NCBI GenBank assembly: GCA_023393015.1
Contig: JAEWMY010000032.1
Span: forward strand, 1-60,559
From: Spirochaetota bacterium
GTDB lineage: Bacteria; Spirochaetota; Spirochaetia; Treponematales; Treponemataceae
Length of the DNA stretch: 60,559 bases
Direction of reading: 5' to 3'
Shown here: positions 1 through 7,627 of the stretch, piece by piece
Position numbering within the stretch: the stretch's first letter is position 1
Layout: every line of letters starts with the position of its first letter
The notes under the pieces: generated by a model
Database searches by the model: none
What the model was told of the DNA's origin: nothing
The model's input: only the letters and a program-made list of their open reading frames with translations
Position numbers and translations under genes: made by a program

Positions 1-2
1 CC

Positions 3-941
3 CTCCTTTCGGTCAAGGGCGGGGCGACCCAGGTGCAGGGAACCCTCCTCGGTTTCGGCGAGCGGACGGGAAACGCGAACCTCTCGACGATCATCGCGAA
101 CCTCGAGCTCAAGATGGGCTTGCCCTGCCTGCCGGAAGGGCGCGTCGCGGACCTTACGCCGATAGCTCGTCGCGTCGCCGAGATCGCCAACATAACCCCC
201 GATAACGGCATGCCCTACGTCGGTTTCAACGCCTTCGCCCACAAGGCGGGGATGCACATCGACGCGGTGACCAAGAACACCAAGGCCTACGAGCACGTCT
301 CCCCCGAATCGGTCGGAAACGAGCGGACCTTCCTCATGAGCGAGGTGGCGGGACGTTCCATGATCATCGAAAAGATACGCAAGTTCGATCCGGCGATACA
401 GAAGGACAGTCCCATGGCCGCCCAGATAGTCGCCAGGGTCAAGGAACTCGAGCACGTCGGGTACCAGTTCGAGGGCGCGGAGGGAAGTTTCGAGCTTCTC
501 GTACGCAAGAACATGGGCAAGTACAAGCCCTTTTTCGACCTGCATTATTACAAGATCATCGGCGAACAGCCGGTCGAGGGGGTTCCCTGCAACGCCTTCG
601 CGCAAATCAAGATCGGCGTCGACGGCGTCATGGCGGTAACGGCGGGCGAGGGTGACGGTCCGGTCCACGCCCTCGACGTGGCTCTCAGAAACGCCCTCGA
701 GCGGTTCTATCCCGCCGTGGCGCATATCCGTCTTACCGACTTCAAGGTGCGCGTGCTCGACTCCAAGAGCGCCACCGCGGCGAAGGTACGGGTCTTGATA
801 GAGTCGACCGACGGCGAGGAGGCGTGGAGCACGATCGGCGTGTCGAGCGACCTTATCGAAGCCTCCTGGATCGCCCTGGTAGATTCGTTTGAGTACAAGC
901 TCATCATGGACGCCGAAAAGCGGTTGCGAATATACCGGTAG
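3..941 (+). CDS. cimA: (R)-citramalate synthase, C-terminal part (5' end outside window)
   Basis: This is the 3' end of a citramalate synthase, which condenses pyruvate and acetyl-CoA to (R)-citramalate as the entry to a threonine-independent isoleucine route. The frame is open to the window edge, giving 312 visible residues of a usual 520 or so. The first visible residues carry the conserved GATQVQGT and GERTGNANL stretches of the HMGL-like barrel, then HKAGMHIDAV. From about residue 170 comes a LeuA-type regulatory dimer domain (GEGDGPVHALDVALRNAL), the site of isoleucine feedback inhibition in the family. CimA is preferred over 2-isopropylmalate synthase because of the arrangement of the last domain, but a CimA-like LeuA cannot be fully excluded. 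leuB follows 95 bases downstream behind its own promoter/operator. Confidence 0.9.
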   Translation, partial: LLSVKGGATQVQGTLLGFGERTGNANLSTIIANLELKMGLPCLPEGRVADLTPIARRVAEIANITPDNGMPYVGFNAFAHKAGMHIDAVTKNTKAYEHVSPESVGNERTFLMSEVAGRSMIIEKIRKFDPAIQKDSPMAAQIVARVKELEHVGYQFEGAEGSFELLVRKNMGKYKPFFDLHYYKIIGEQPVEGVPCNAFAQIKIGVDGVMAVTAGEGDGPVHALDVALRNALERFYPAVAHIRLTDFKVRVLDSKSATAAKVRVLIESTDGEEAWSTIGVSSDLIEASWIALVDSFEYKLIMDAEKRLRIYR

Positions 942-963
942 GTATACGGGGCTTTACAAAAAC

Positions 964-1000
964 CTTTAGTTAAACTACATTATCTGAAGTATAACTAAAG
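964..1000 (+). promoter_or_regulatory. Inverted-repeat operator overlapping the leuB promoter
   Basis: A perfect 9-base inverted repeat, CTTTAGTTA at 964-972 and TAACTAAAG at 992-1000, brackets 19 bases. The right arm overlaps a -10-like TATAAC (990-995) and the left arm covers the matching -35 position; a TTTACA also lies at 953-958. An arm over each promoter element is what a repressor site looks like. The octamer TTAAACTA (970-977) recurs in the operator between the XRE gene and ilvD, so the same regulator may bind both. The regulator assignment is inference. Confidence 0.6.
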
Positions 1001-1035
1001 ACGCTGCCGAGAACGGGGCGACAAGGAGCATACAG

Positions 1036-2130
1036 ATGAACTACAGGATAACAACCATACCCGGAGACGGAATCGGACCCGATATCGTGCGCGAGGGCTG
1101 TCGGGTACTCGACGCCATCGGCAAGAAGTTCGGCCATTCGTTCGCGTACACGGAAACCCTCGCCGGCGGTTGCGCCATAGACGCGACGGGCGAACCGCTT
1201 CCCCAGTCGACCCTTGACGCCTGCGTCGCGAGCGACGCGGTCCTTCTCGGCGCGGTCGGCGGCCCGAAGTGGGACACCCTTCCCGGAGCGAAGCGGCCCG
1301 AAAAGGCCCTCCTCGGCTTGCGCGCCGGCATGAAGGTGTACGCGAACCTTCGCCCCGCCCTCATGTTTCCCCAACTTTCCGCGGCATGTCCCCTCAAGCC
1401 GGAGATCGTCGCGAAGGGACTCGATATCCTCATCGTGCGCGAACTTACCGGCGGCATCTACTTCGGCGATCGGGGACGGAACGAAGCGGGAGATACGGCC
1501 TGGGATACCGAGGCCTATTCCGTCTCCGAGATCGAGCGCGTGGTGAAGATCGGCTTCGAGTCGGCGATGAAGCGGCAAAAGCGCCTCTGCGTGGTCGACA
1601 AGGCGAATATCCTGGAGACGAGCCGCCTGTGGCGCGAAGTGACCGAGGGGATGAAGGGCCGGTATCCGGCCGTCGAGCTTTCGTACATGTACGTCGACAA
1701 CGCCGCGATGCAGCTCGTGCGGAATCCGGGGCAGTTCGACGTCATCGTGACGAGCAACATGTTCGGCGACATACTGTCCGACGAGGCGAGCCAGATCACC
1801 GGTTCGATCGGCATGCTCGCGTCGGCCTCGCTCGGGGATTCGGGGCCCGGCCTCTACGAGCCGATCCACGGCTCCGCGCCCGACATCGCCGGCAAGGACC
1901 TCGCGAACCCGCTCGCCACGATACTTACGTGCGCGATGCTGCTTCGGTACTCGCTGTCTCTTCCCAAGGAAGCCGACGCGATCGAGGCTGCCGTGTCGGG
2001 CGTGCTTGACGAGGGCTGGAGGACCGGCGACATCGCCGGCGGAGCCTCCGATCGCGCCGCGCTCGGCGACAAGCTCGTGGGTACCCGGAAGATGGGTGAT
2101 CTTGTCGTTCGTCGGATCGAGGCGGTGTAG
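1036..2130 (+). CDS. leuB: 3-isopropylmalate dehydrogenase
   Basis: LeuB oxidises and decarboxylates 3-isopropylmalate to 2-oxoisocaproate with NAD+, the third step of leucine synthesis; many CimA-containing organisms also use it on 3-methylmalate. The 364-residue product is full length. It starts with the family opening ITTIPGDGIGPDIV and carries the substrate-loop arginines (LLGLRAGMKVYANLRP), the VRELTGGIYFG motif, the metal-binding aspartates in NMFGDILSDEAS, and the NAD-site GLYEPIHGSAPDIAGK. The start at 1036 has an AAGGAG ribosome site 7 bases upstream. Placement directly after cimA supports a joint isoleucine/leucine role. leuC and leuD are not in the window. Confidence 0.95.
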   Translation: MNYRITTIPGDGIGPDIVREGCRVLDAIGKKFGHSFAYTETLAGGCAIDATGEPLPQSTLDACVASDAVLLGAVGGPKWDTLPGAKRPEKALLGLRAGMKVYANLRPALMFPQLSAACPLKPEIVAKGLDILIVRELTGGIYFGDRGRNEAGDTAWDTEAYSVSEIERVVKIGFESAMKRQKRLCVVDKANILETSRLWREVTEGMKGRYPAVELSYMYVDNAAMQLVRNPGQFDVIVTSNMFGDILSDEASQITGSIGMLASASLGDSGPGLYEPIHGSAPDIAGKDLANPLATILTCAMLLRYSLSLPKEADAIEAAVSGVLDEGWRTGDIAGGASDRAALGDKLVGTRKMGDLVVRRIEAV

Positions 2131-2340
2131 GGCGGACGTCTTCGTCGCCGTTCGTCGTCTGTCGTTCTTCGGATGACCCCGTTTCGGCCGCTTCGCGGGA
2201 TTCGCGGCGGCGGGAACGGGCCTGGAAATGGACGGGAGTCCGCAATCCCCCGAAGGGAAGGCGGACGGTGAACGATTCGGGTCGATCGTTCCGGGTAGAC
2301 CAGTGCGTGCGCATTCGGTTCCCCCCTTGTACTGTTTCTT

Positions 2341-2670
2341 CTAGGTCATGTCCTTTTTATATCGTGCTATGAACTCGTCGAGTTCGACCAGCATGCGCGC
2401 GTGGGAGTCCCTGATGCGATAGTCGGACGCTCCGGTTTCCGGCGTCGTGTCGCCCTCCGCGAAAAAATCCGCGGGGCGGGCGTGAAGGGCCTCGCAAAGA
2501 ATGGCGAGGGTTTCCGATGAAACCCATTTTTTGCCGTTTTCGATGTTGTTGATGAAGGTATGCGACAAACCGGTTTTGGCGGAAAGATCGAGTTGTGAAA
2601 GGCCGATGCGTTTTCGCAAGTTTCTGAGGCTTTCGCCGAGGATCTTCGGTATGTCGGGTGTTGTGTTCAT
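2341..2670 (-). CDS. XRE-family transcriptional regulator
   Basis: A 109-residue helix-turn-helix protein of the Cro/C1 (XRE) family. Residues 10-65 form the DNA-binding domain with the typical NLRKRIGLSQLDLSAKTGLS and FINNIENGKK blocks; the short acidic tail has no obvious ligand domain. It is divergent from ilvD, and a palindrome lies in the shared intergenic region, so it probably represses itself and the ilvD-ilvB operon. The frame also has an ATG at 2682, but that codon lies inside the predicted -10 element (TTTAAT read on this strand), so the ATG at 2670 is the better start; neither has a clear Shine-Dalgarno sequence. The inducer is unknown. Confidence 0.85.
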   Translation of the reverse strand: MNTTPDIPKILGESLRNLRKRIGLSQLDLSAKTGLSHTFINNIENGKKWVSSETLAILCEALHARPADFFAEGDTTPETGASDYRIRDSHARMLVELDEFIARYKKDMT

Positions 2671-2679
2671 ATTTGCGTT

Positions 2680-2709
2680 CATTAAACTATTGGTTTAATG
2701 CGGCGGCAA
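2680..2709 (-). promoter_or_regulatory. XRE promoter with palindromic operator shared with ilvD
   Basis: A perfect 8-base palindrome (CATTAAAC, 5-base spacer, GTTTAATG) occupies 2680-2700. On the minus strand it overlaps a promoter with -35 TTGCCG (2704-2709), a 17-base spacer and -10 TTTAAT (2681-2686). A regulator bound here would block the XRE promoter directly and sits about 85 bases upstream of the ilvD start. The geometry is typical of an autoregulated XRE repressor. Confidence 0.7.
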
Positions 2710-2726
2710 ATATCCAGGGGATGATT

Positions 2727-2756
2727 CGCGATTGCACTGAAGGTGCAATATTCGCG
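2727..2756 (+). promoter_or_regulatory. Hairpin in the ilvD leader
   Basis: ATTGCAC (2731-2737) and GTGCAAT (2743-2749) form a perfect 7-bp stem with a 5-base loop. Flanking CGCG blocks (2727-2730 and 2753-2756) can extend it across a small bulge. It has no following T-run and ends about 25 bases before the ilvD start. It could be a second operator or an mRNA structure; the sequence does not decide. Confidence 0.45.
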
Positions 2757-2781
2757 CCGAATGACTATAGGGGGAATACAG

Positions 2782-4440
2782 ATGAGAAGCGACAGGACAA
2801 AGAAAGGCGTCGAGCGCGCGCCGCACCGCTCGCTGTTTCGGGCCATGGGATACACCGACGAAGAGCTCGAGCGGCCCATAATCGGTATCGTCAATTCCCG
2901 GAACGAGATAATTCCCGGCCATATCCACCTCCAGCCCATCGTCGAGGCAGTCAAGGCGGGCGTCAGGATGGCCGGCGGAACCCCGATGGAATTCCCCGCG
3001 ATCGGCGTCTGCGACGGCATCGCCATGGGACACGAGGGCATGAAATACTCCCTCGTCACGCGCGAACTCATCGCCGACTCGATCGAATGCGTCGCGACCG
3101 CGCACGCCTTCGACGCCCTCGTCATGATACCCAACTGCGACAAGATCGTTCCCGGCATGCTCATGGCGGCCGGCAGGCTCGACCTTCCCACCGTCGTCGT
3201 TTCGGGCGGGCCGATGCTCGCGGGCAAGTACGGCGACAAGCGCCTTTCCCTCACCAACATGTTCGAAGCGGTCGGAGCCGTGAGCGCCGGCAAGATGAAG
3301 CAATGCGAACTCGACGCCATGGAGGAAAGCGCCTGTCCGGGTTGCGGCTCGTGCTCGGGCATGTTCACCGCGAACTCCATGAACTGCGTCACCGAGGTGC
3401 TCGGAATCGGCCTTCCCGGCAACGGAACCATACCCGCGGCCTACGGCGCGCGTATCGCCCTCGCCAAGAAGGCGGGCATGGCCGTCATGGAAATGCTCAA
3501 GAAGGGCGTGACCGCCCGCAAGATACTGACTCCCCAGGCCTTCGAGAACGCCCTCACCGCCGACATGGCGCTCGGGTGCAGCACGAACACGATCCTGCAT
3601 CTTCCCGCGATCGCCCACGAGGCCGGCGTCGAGATCGACCTCAAGACGATCAACAAGATATCCGAGCGCACGCCGAACCTCTGCCGCCTCGCGCCGGCGG
3701 GCGAAAGCTTCATCGAAGACCTCTACGCCGCGGGCGGCATACAGGCGGTGCTCATGGAGCTCGACCGCAAGAAGCTCCTCTACACGAAACTCATGACCGT
3801 TACCGGAAAGACGATCGCGCAGAACATCAAGGGCGTCGTGAACCGGAATCCCGCCGTGCTCCGGCCCTCGGACAATCCGTATTCGGCCACCGGCGGCATC
3901 GCCGTCCTCTTCGGAAACCTCGCGCCCTCGGGTTGCGTCGTCAAGCGCTCGGCGGTCGCGCCGGAGATGATGAAGCACTCGGGTCCCGCGCGCGTCTTCG
4001 AGTCGGAGGAAGACACCTTCGCCGCCCTGCAGGCGGGAAAGATCAAGTCGGGCGACGTCGTCGTCATCCGGTACGAGGGACCGCGCGGAGGGCCCGGCAT
4101 GCGCGAAATGCTCGCCGTTACGGCCGCCCTCGCGGGCCGCGGCCTCGACAAGGAGGTCGCGCTCATCACCGACGGCCGTTTCTCCGGGGCTACCCGCGGC
4201 GCGTCCATCGGGCACTGCTCGCCTGAGGCCGCGGTCGGCGGGCCCATCGCCCTCGTTAAGGAAGGCGACGTCATCACCATAGACATCAACGCCTACTCGG
4301 TAAACCTCGGCGTGACCGACGAGGAACTCGCGCGTAGGCGCGCCGCCTGGAAACCGGTCGAACCGAAGGTCAAGACGGGGTATCTCGCGCGGTACGCGCG
4401 GATGGTCACGAGCGCCGACAAGGGAGCGGTACTGACATGA
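2782..4440 (+). CDS. ilvD: Dihydroxy-acid dehydratase
   Basis: IlvD removes water from 2,3-dihydroxyisovalerate and 2,3-dihydroxy-3-methylvalerate to give the keto acids of valine and isoleucine. The 552-residue product is of the short form. Iron-sulfur cysteines are visible in IPNCDK (C119) and ESACPGCGSCSG (C185, C188, C191). The N-terminal position that is NPCN in [2Fe-2S] enzymes reads IPGHIHL, as in the E. coli enzyme, so an oxygen-sensitive [4Fe-4S] cluster is likely. An upstream GTG (2743) would add 13 unconserved residues; the ATG at 2782 has TAGGGGGA 7 bases upstream and begins the conserved MRSD...GVERAPHRSL block. The stop overlaps the ilvB start (ATGA). Confidence 0.95.
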   Translation: MRSDRTKKGVERAPHRSLFRAMGYTDEELERPIIGIVNSRNEIIPGHIHLQPIVEAVKAGVRMAGGTPMEFPAIGVCDGIAMGHEGMKYSLVTRELIADSIECVATAHAFDALVMIPNCDKIVPGMLMAAGRLDLPTVVVSGGPMLAGKYGDKRLSLTNMFEAVGAVSAGKMKQCELDAMEESACPGCGSCSGMFTANSMNCVTEVLGIGLPGNGTIPAAYGARIALAKKAGMAVMEMLKKGVTARKILTPQAFENALTADMALGCSTNTILHLPAIAHEAGVEIDLKTINKISERTPNLCRLAPAGESFIEDLYAAGGIQAVLMELDRKKLLYTKLMTVTGKTIAQNIKGVVNRNPAVLRPSDNPYSATGGIAVLFGNLAPSGCVVKRSAVAPEMMKHSGPARVFESEEDTFAALQAGKIKSGDVVVIRYEGPRGGPGMREMLAVTAALAGRGLDKEVALITDGRFSGATRGASIGHCSPEAAVGGPIALVKEGDVITIDINAYSVNLGVTDEELARRRAAWKPVEPKVKTGYLARYARMVTSADKGAVLT

Positions 4441-6131
4441 AATGCACCGGAGCGAAGATAGTCATAGAGTGCCTCGCCGAGCAGGGCGTCGACACCGTGT
4501 TCGGGTATCCCGGGGGTACCATACTCAACATCTACGACGAGCTCTATAAAAACTCCGACCGCATCAGGCATATCCTGACCGCGCACGAGCAGGGCGCCAC
4601 GCACGCCGCGGACGGCTACGCGCGGGCGTCGGGAAACGTCGGCGTCGTCATGGCGACGAGCGGGCCGGGTTGCACCAACATGGTGACCGGCATCGCGACG
4701 GCCTACATGGATTCGGTTCCCCTCGTCGCGATCACCTGCAACGTGGCGCAGAGCCTTCTCGGGAAGGACAGCTTCCAGGAAGTCGACATAACCGGGATCA
4801 CCATGTCAATCACCAAGCACAACTACATCGTGCGCGACGTGAACGCCCTCGCGGGAATCATCCGCGAGGCCTTCGACATCGCGCGCTGCGGAAGGCCCGG
4901 GCCCGTCCTCATCGATATACCGAAGGACGTCACCGCGGCCATCGGCGAATACGAGCCGAGCGTGCCGGCCTCGTGCGCGAAGACCGACGCCGTCAGACGG
5001 TGCGCCACCAAGGTGCCCGTCCCGACGGACGACGAGATGAGTCGCGCGGCGAACCTCCTTTCGTCGGCGAAGCGTCCCTTTTTCTACGTCGGAGGGGGCG
5101 TCGTCATCTCCGACGCCTCGGCGGAACTCGTCGCCCTCGCCGAACGGCTGAACGCCCCCGTGGCGGTCAGCCTCATGGGCAAGACGGCGATCCCGGCGCG
5201 TCACGCGCTCTGCACGGGAATGATCGGCATGCACGGGACCAAGGCCTCGAACACCGCCGCGAACCAGTGCGATCTCCTCGTCGCTATCGGCGCGCGGTTT
5301 TCCGACCGCGTTATTTCGGATCCTTCGAAATTCGCGCGCGAGTCGAAAATACTGCAGATCGACATAGATCCCGCGGAGATCAACAAGAACGTGCGCACCG
5401 AGGCGTGCCTGAACGGCGACATACGCGAGATCCTGGCGGGCCTCGCGTCCCGAGTAGGCCCGCGGAAGCGCGACGCCTGGAACGAAAAGGTCGAGGAGTG
5501 GAAGACTCACGTACCTTCGATGTACGCGAAGAAGACGCCGCTCCACCCGAAGTTCGTGCTCGAGACCGTTCATTCGAGGATAGGCGACGACGCGATCGTG
5601 ACCACCGAGGTCGGTCAGCACCAGATGTGGGTCGCGCAATTCTATCCCTTCGCGAAGCCGAGAACCTTCCTGACCTCGGGCGGGCTCGGAACGATGGGAT
5701 ACGGGACGGGAGCCGCCATCGGCGCTCAGGTCGCGTGCCCCGGCAAGCGCGTGGTTCACGTGGCGGGCGACGGTTCGTTCCGCATGAACCTCAACGAGCT
5801 CGCGACGATTTCCCACTACAAGCTCCCGATAGTCATCATCGTCGCGAACAACGGCACTCTCGGCATGGTCAGGCAGTGGCAAAAGCTCTTTTACGACAAG
5901 CGCTACGCCGAGACGACCCTCGACCGACCGCCCGATTTCGTCAAGCTCGCCGACGCGTTCGCCGTCCGCGGCTTCAGGGCCACGAGCGAGGCGGAGTTCG
6001 CGGCCGCCTTCGACGAGGCGCTCGCGTCCGGAGGTCCGGCGCTCATAGACTGCTATATGGATATAGACGAGATGGTCTTCCCGATGGTCCCCGCGGGAAA
6101 GCCTATTGACGAACTCCTGCTCGATGCGTAA
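4437..6131 (+). CDS. ilvB: Acetolactate synthase, catalytic (large) subunit
   Basis: Acetohydroxyacid synthase joins two pyruvates, or pyruvate and 2-oxobutyrate, the first common step of branched-chain amino acid synthesis. The 564-residue product has the three ThDP-enzyme domains: an N-terminal PYR domain with the catalytic glutamate in TAHEQGATHAADGYAR, a central domain, and a C-terminal PP domain with the ThDP/Mg motif GDGSFRMNLNELATIS ending in NN. It is translationally coupled to ilvD. No small regulatory subunit (ilvN/ilvH) or ilvC is nearby, so either they lie elsewhere or the enzyme works unregulated. The gene downstream starts after 11 bases and may be co-transcribed. Confidence 0.93.
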   Translation: MKCTGAKIVIECLAEQGVDTVFGYPGGTILNIYDELYKNSDRIRHILTAHEQGATHAADGYARASGNVGVVMATSGPGCTNMVTGIATAYMDSVPLVAITCNVAQSLLGKDSFQEVDITGITMSITKHNYIVRDVNALAGIIREAFDIARCGRPGPVLIDIPKDVTAAIGEYEPSVPASCAKTDAVRRCATKVPVPTDDEMSRAANLLSSAKRPFFYVGGGVVISDASAELVALAERLNAPVAVSLMGKTAIPARHALCTGMIGMHGTKASNTAANQCDLLVAIGARFSDRVISDPSKFARESKILQIDIDPAEINKNVRTEACLNGDIREILAGLASRVGPRKRDAWNEKVEEWKTHVPSMYAKKTPLHPKFVLETVHSRIGDDAIVTTEVGQHQMWVAQFYPFAKPRTFLTSGGLGTMGYGTGAAIGAQVACPGKRVVHVAGDGSFRMNLNELATISHYKLPIVIIVANNGTLGMVRQWQKLFYDKRYAETTLDRPPDFVKLADAFAVRGFRATSEAEFAAAFDEALASGGPALIDCYMDIDEMVFPMVPAGKPIDELLLDA

Positions 6132-6142
6132 TCCTGACGCGG

Positions 6143-7618
6143 ATGATCTTTCCGACGTTTGAGTTCGCCGGTTTTTTCCTCTGCGTCTTCGTCGGGTTCT
6201 GGTACGTGTTTCGCCGGAAGCGCGACCGCCGTCTTTTCCTGACCGCCGCCAGCTACGCCTTCTACGCGTTCTGGGACTGGCGGTTTTGTTTTTTGCTGCT
6301 CGCGTCGACCGCGGCGGCCTGGTTCTTCGGCCTTCTCATCGGCGCCCAGCGCGAGCACTTCCGGCGGAAGGCCGTTCTCGTACTCTCCGTCGTTTTCTTC
6401 CTCCTCGTGCTCGCCTTCTTCAAATATTGGGGTGCGTTTTCGGTCGCGGTCAACTCCCTGCTCGAACGCGTCGCCGCGAGTGGCGTCCCGAGCGGCGTCC
6501 CGAGCGGCGTCTCCGGAGCCGAACCGGCGTTTTTGCTTCCCGTCATCCAAGTCGCACTTCCGGTTGGTCTCTCGTTTTATACGTTCAAGGCCATGAGCTA
6601 TGTTTTCGACGTGTACCTCTGCAAGATGCCGCCCTCCAAGGACGCCGTCGACGTCGCGCTGTACGTGTCATTCTTTCCGCAGCTCGCCTCTGGCCCGATC
6701 GTGCACGCGGCCGACTTCATTCCCGACATCGAGCGCGCCGCGTCGGCCGGCATCGAGCCGGGGTCGCGCCCGATCGAGCTTTCCCGCGCGCTCGCGCTCC
6801 TCGGCTCGGGCCTCTTCAAGAAGTTGGTGCTCGCGAATTTCCTTTCGACTCTCTTCGTCGATCCGGTCTTCTCGGATCTGGCCTCTCGCCATTCGCTCGA
6901 GGTCCTGCTGGCGGCCTTCGGGTATTCGGCCGTGATCTACGCCGACTTTTCAGGATACAGCGACATGGCGATCGCCGTCGCGCTCCTTCTCGGCTTCCGT
7001 ACGCCAGCGAACTTCAGGCGACCCTACGCGGCCTTTTCCGTCACCGACTTCTGGAAGCGATGGCACATCACCTTTTCGTCCTGGCTGCGGGAGTACCTCT
7101 ATTTTTCCTTCGGCGGCTCTCGTTTCGGCAAGCGGCGCACGCTGTTCGCGCTCGTCGCGACGATGATGCTCGGGGGACTCTGGCACGGGCCGAAGGCGAC
7201 CTTCGTGGTGTGGGGCGCGATGCAGGGCGTCGCCCTCGCCCTCGAGCGGGCTTTCGGTACGGGCGAGCGCAAGAGCGCCTCGCCGGGGAAGGCCGCGTTG
7301 CAGGTCACGGGTACCTTCCTTTTCGCGACGGCGAGCTGGATCGTGTTCCGCGCGGGTTCGCTCGAAGCTGTCGCCGCTTGGGCTCGCGCGCTTTCCAATT
7401 TCGGGGCCCCGATCACGCTACTGACGCCGACCGTGTTGGCGACCCTCGCCGTCGCCCTCGGTATTCACGCGATCCCCGATTCGGCGCGGTCGCGCTCCTT
7501 ATCAGCGTGGACGGCGCTTCCGTTCCCGCTCAAGGGCGTCGCGTCCGCGCTCTTTCTGGCGGCCTTGCACGTAGTCTCGATGTCGGGCGTCGCCCCGTTC
7601 ATCTACTTTCAGTTTTAG
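6143..7618 (+). CDS. MBOAT-family O-acyltransferase (AlgI/DltB-like)
   Basis: A 491-residue polytopic membrane protein of the membrane-bound O-acyltransferase family, which passes acyl groups across the membrane to extracellular glycans or teichoic acids. Seen are many hydrophobic segments, the family region SFYTFKAMSYVFDVY, the ADFSGYSDMAIAVALLLGF segment, and the block MLGGLWHGPK with the conserved catalytic histidine. At 6479-6514 three 12-base repeats encode SGVP-type units in a loop. The next gene is an SGNH-type protein 10 bases downstream behind an AGGAGG site, the usual acyltransferase-plus-transferase pairing (AlgI/AlgJ, PatA/PatB). The acceptor glycan cannot be read from the sequence. 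Confidence 0.88.
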   Translation: MIFPTFEFAGFFLCVFVGFWYVFRRKRDRRLFLTAASYAFYAFWDWRFCFLLLASTAAAWFFGLLIGAQREHFRRKAVLVLSVVFFLLVLAFFKYWGAFSVAVNSLLERVAASGVPSGVPSGVSGAEPAFLLPVIQVALPVGLSFYTFKAMSYVFDVYLCKMPPSKDAVDVALYVSFFPQLASGPIVHAADFIPDIERAASAGIEPGSRPIELSRALALLGSGLFKKLVLANFLSTLFVDPVFSDLASRHSLEVLLAAFGYSAVIYADFSGYSDMAIAVALLLGFRTPANFRRPYAAFSVTDFWKRWHITFSSWLREYLYFSFGGSRFGKRRTLFALVATMMLGGLWHGPKATFVVWGAMQGVALALERAFGTGERKSASPGKAALQVTGTFLFATASWIVFRAGSLEAVAAWARALSNFGAPITLLTPTVLATLAVALGIHAIPDSARSRSLSAWTALPFPLKGVASALFLAALHVVSMSGVAPFIYFQF

Positions 7619-7627
7619 GAGGCCAGG

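Noticed and set aside
2701..2781. T-box or other amino acid riboswitch before ilvD
   Set aside because: The leader is too short and lacks a T-box motif or terminator; only a simple hairpin is present.
2695..4215. Long reverse-strand open frame of 506 codons inside ilvD
   Set aside because: It is antisense to a fully conserved enzyme, has Arg/Glu/His-rich composition typical of GC-rich shadow frames, and shows no domain or ribosome site.
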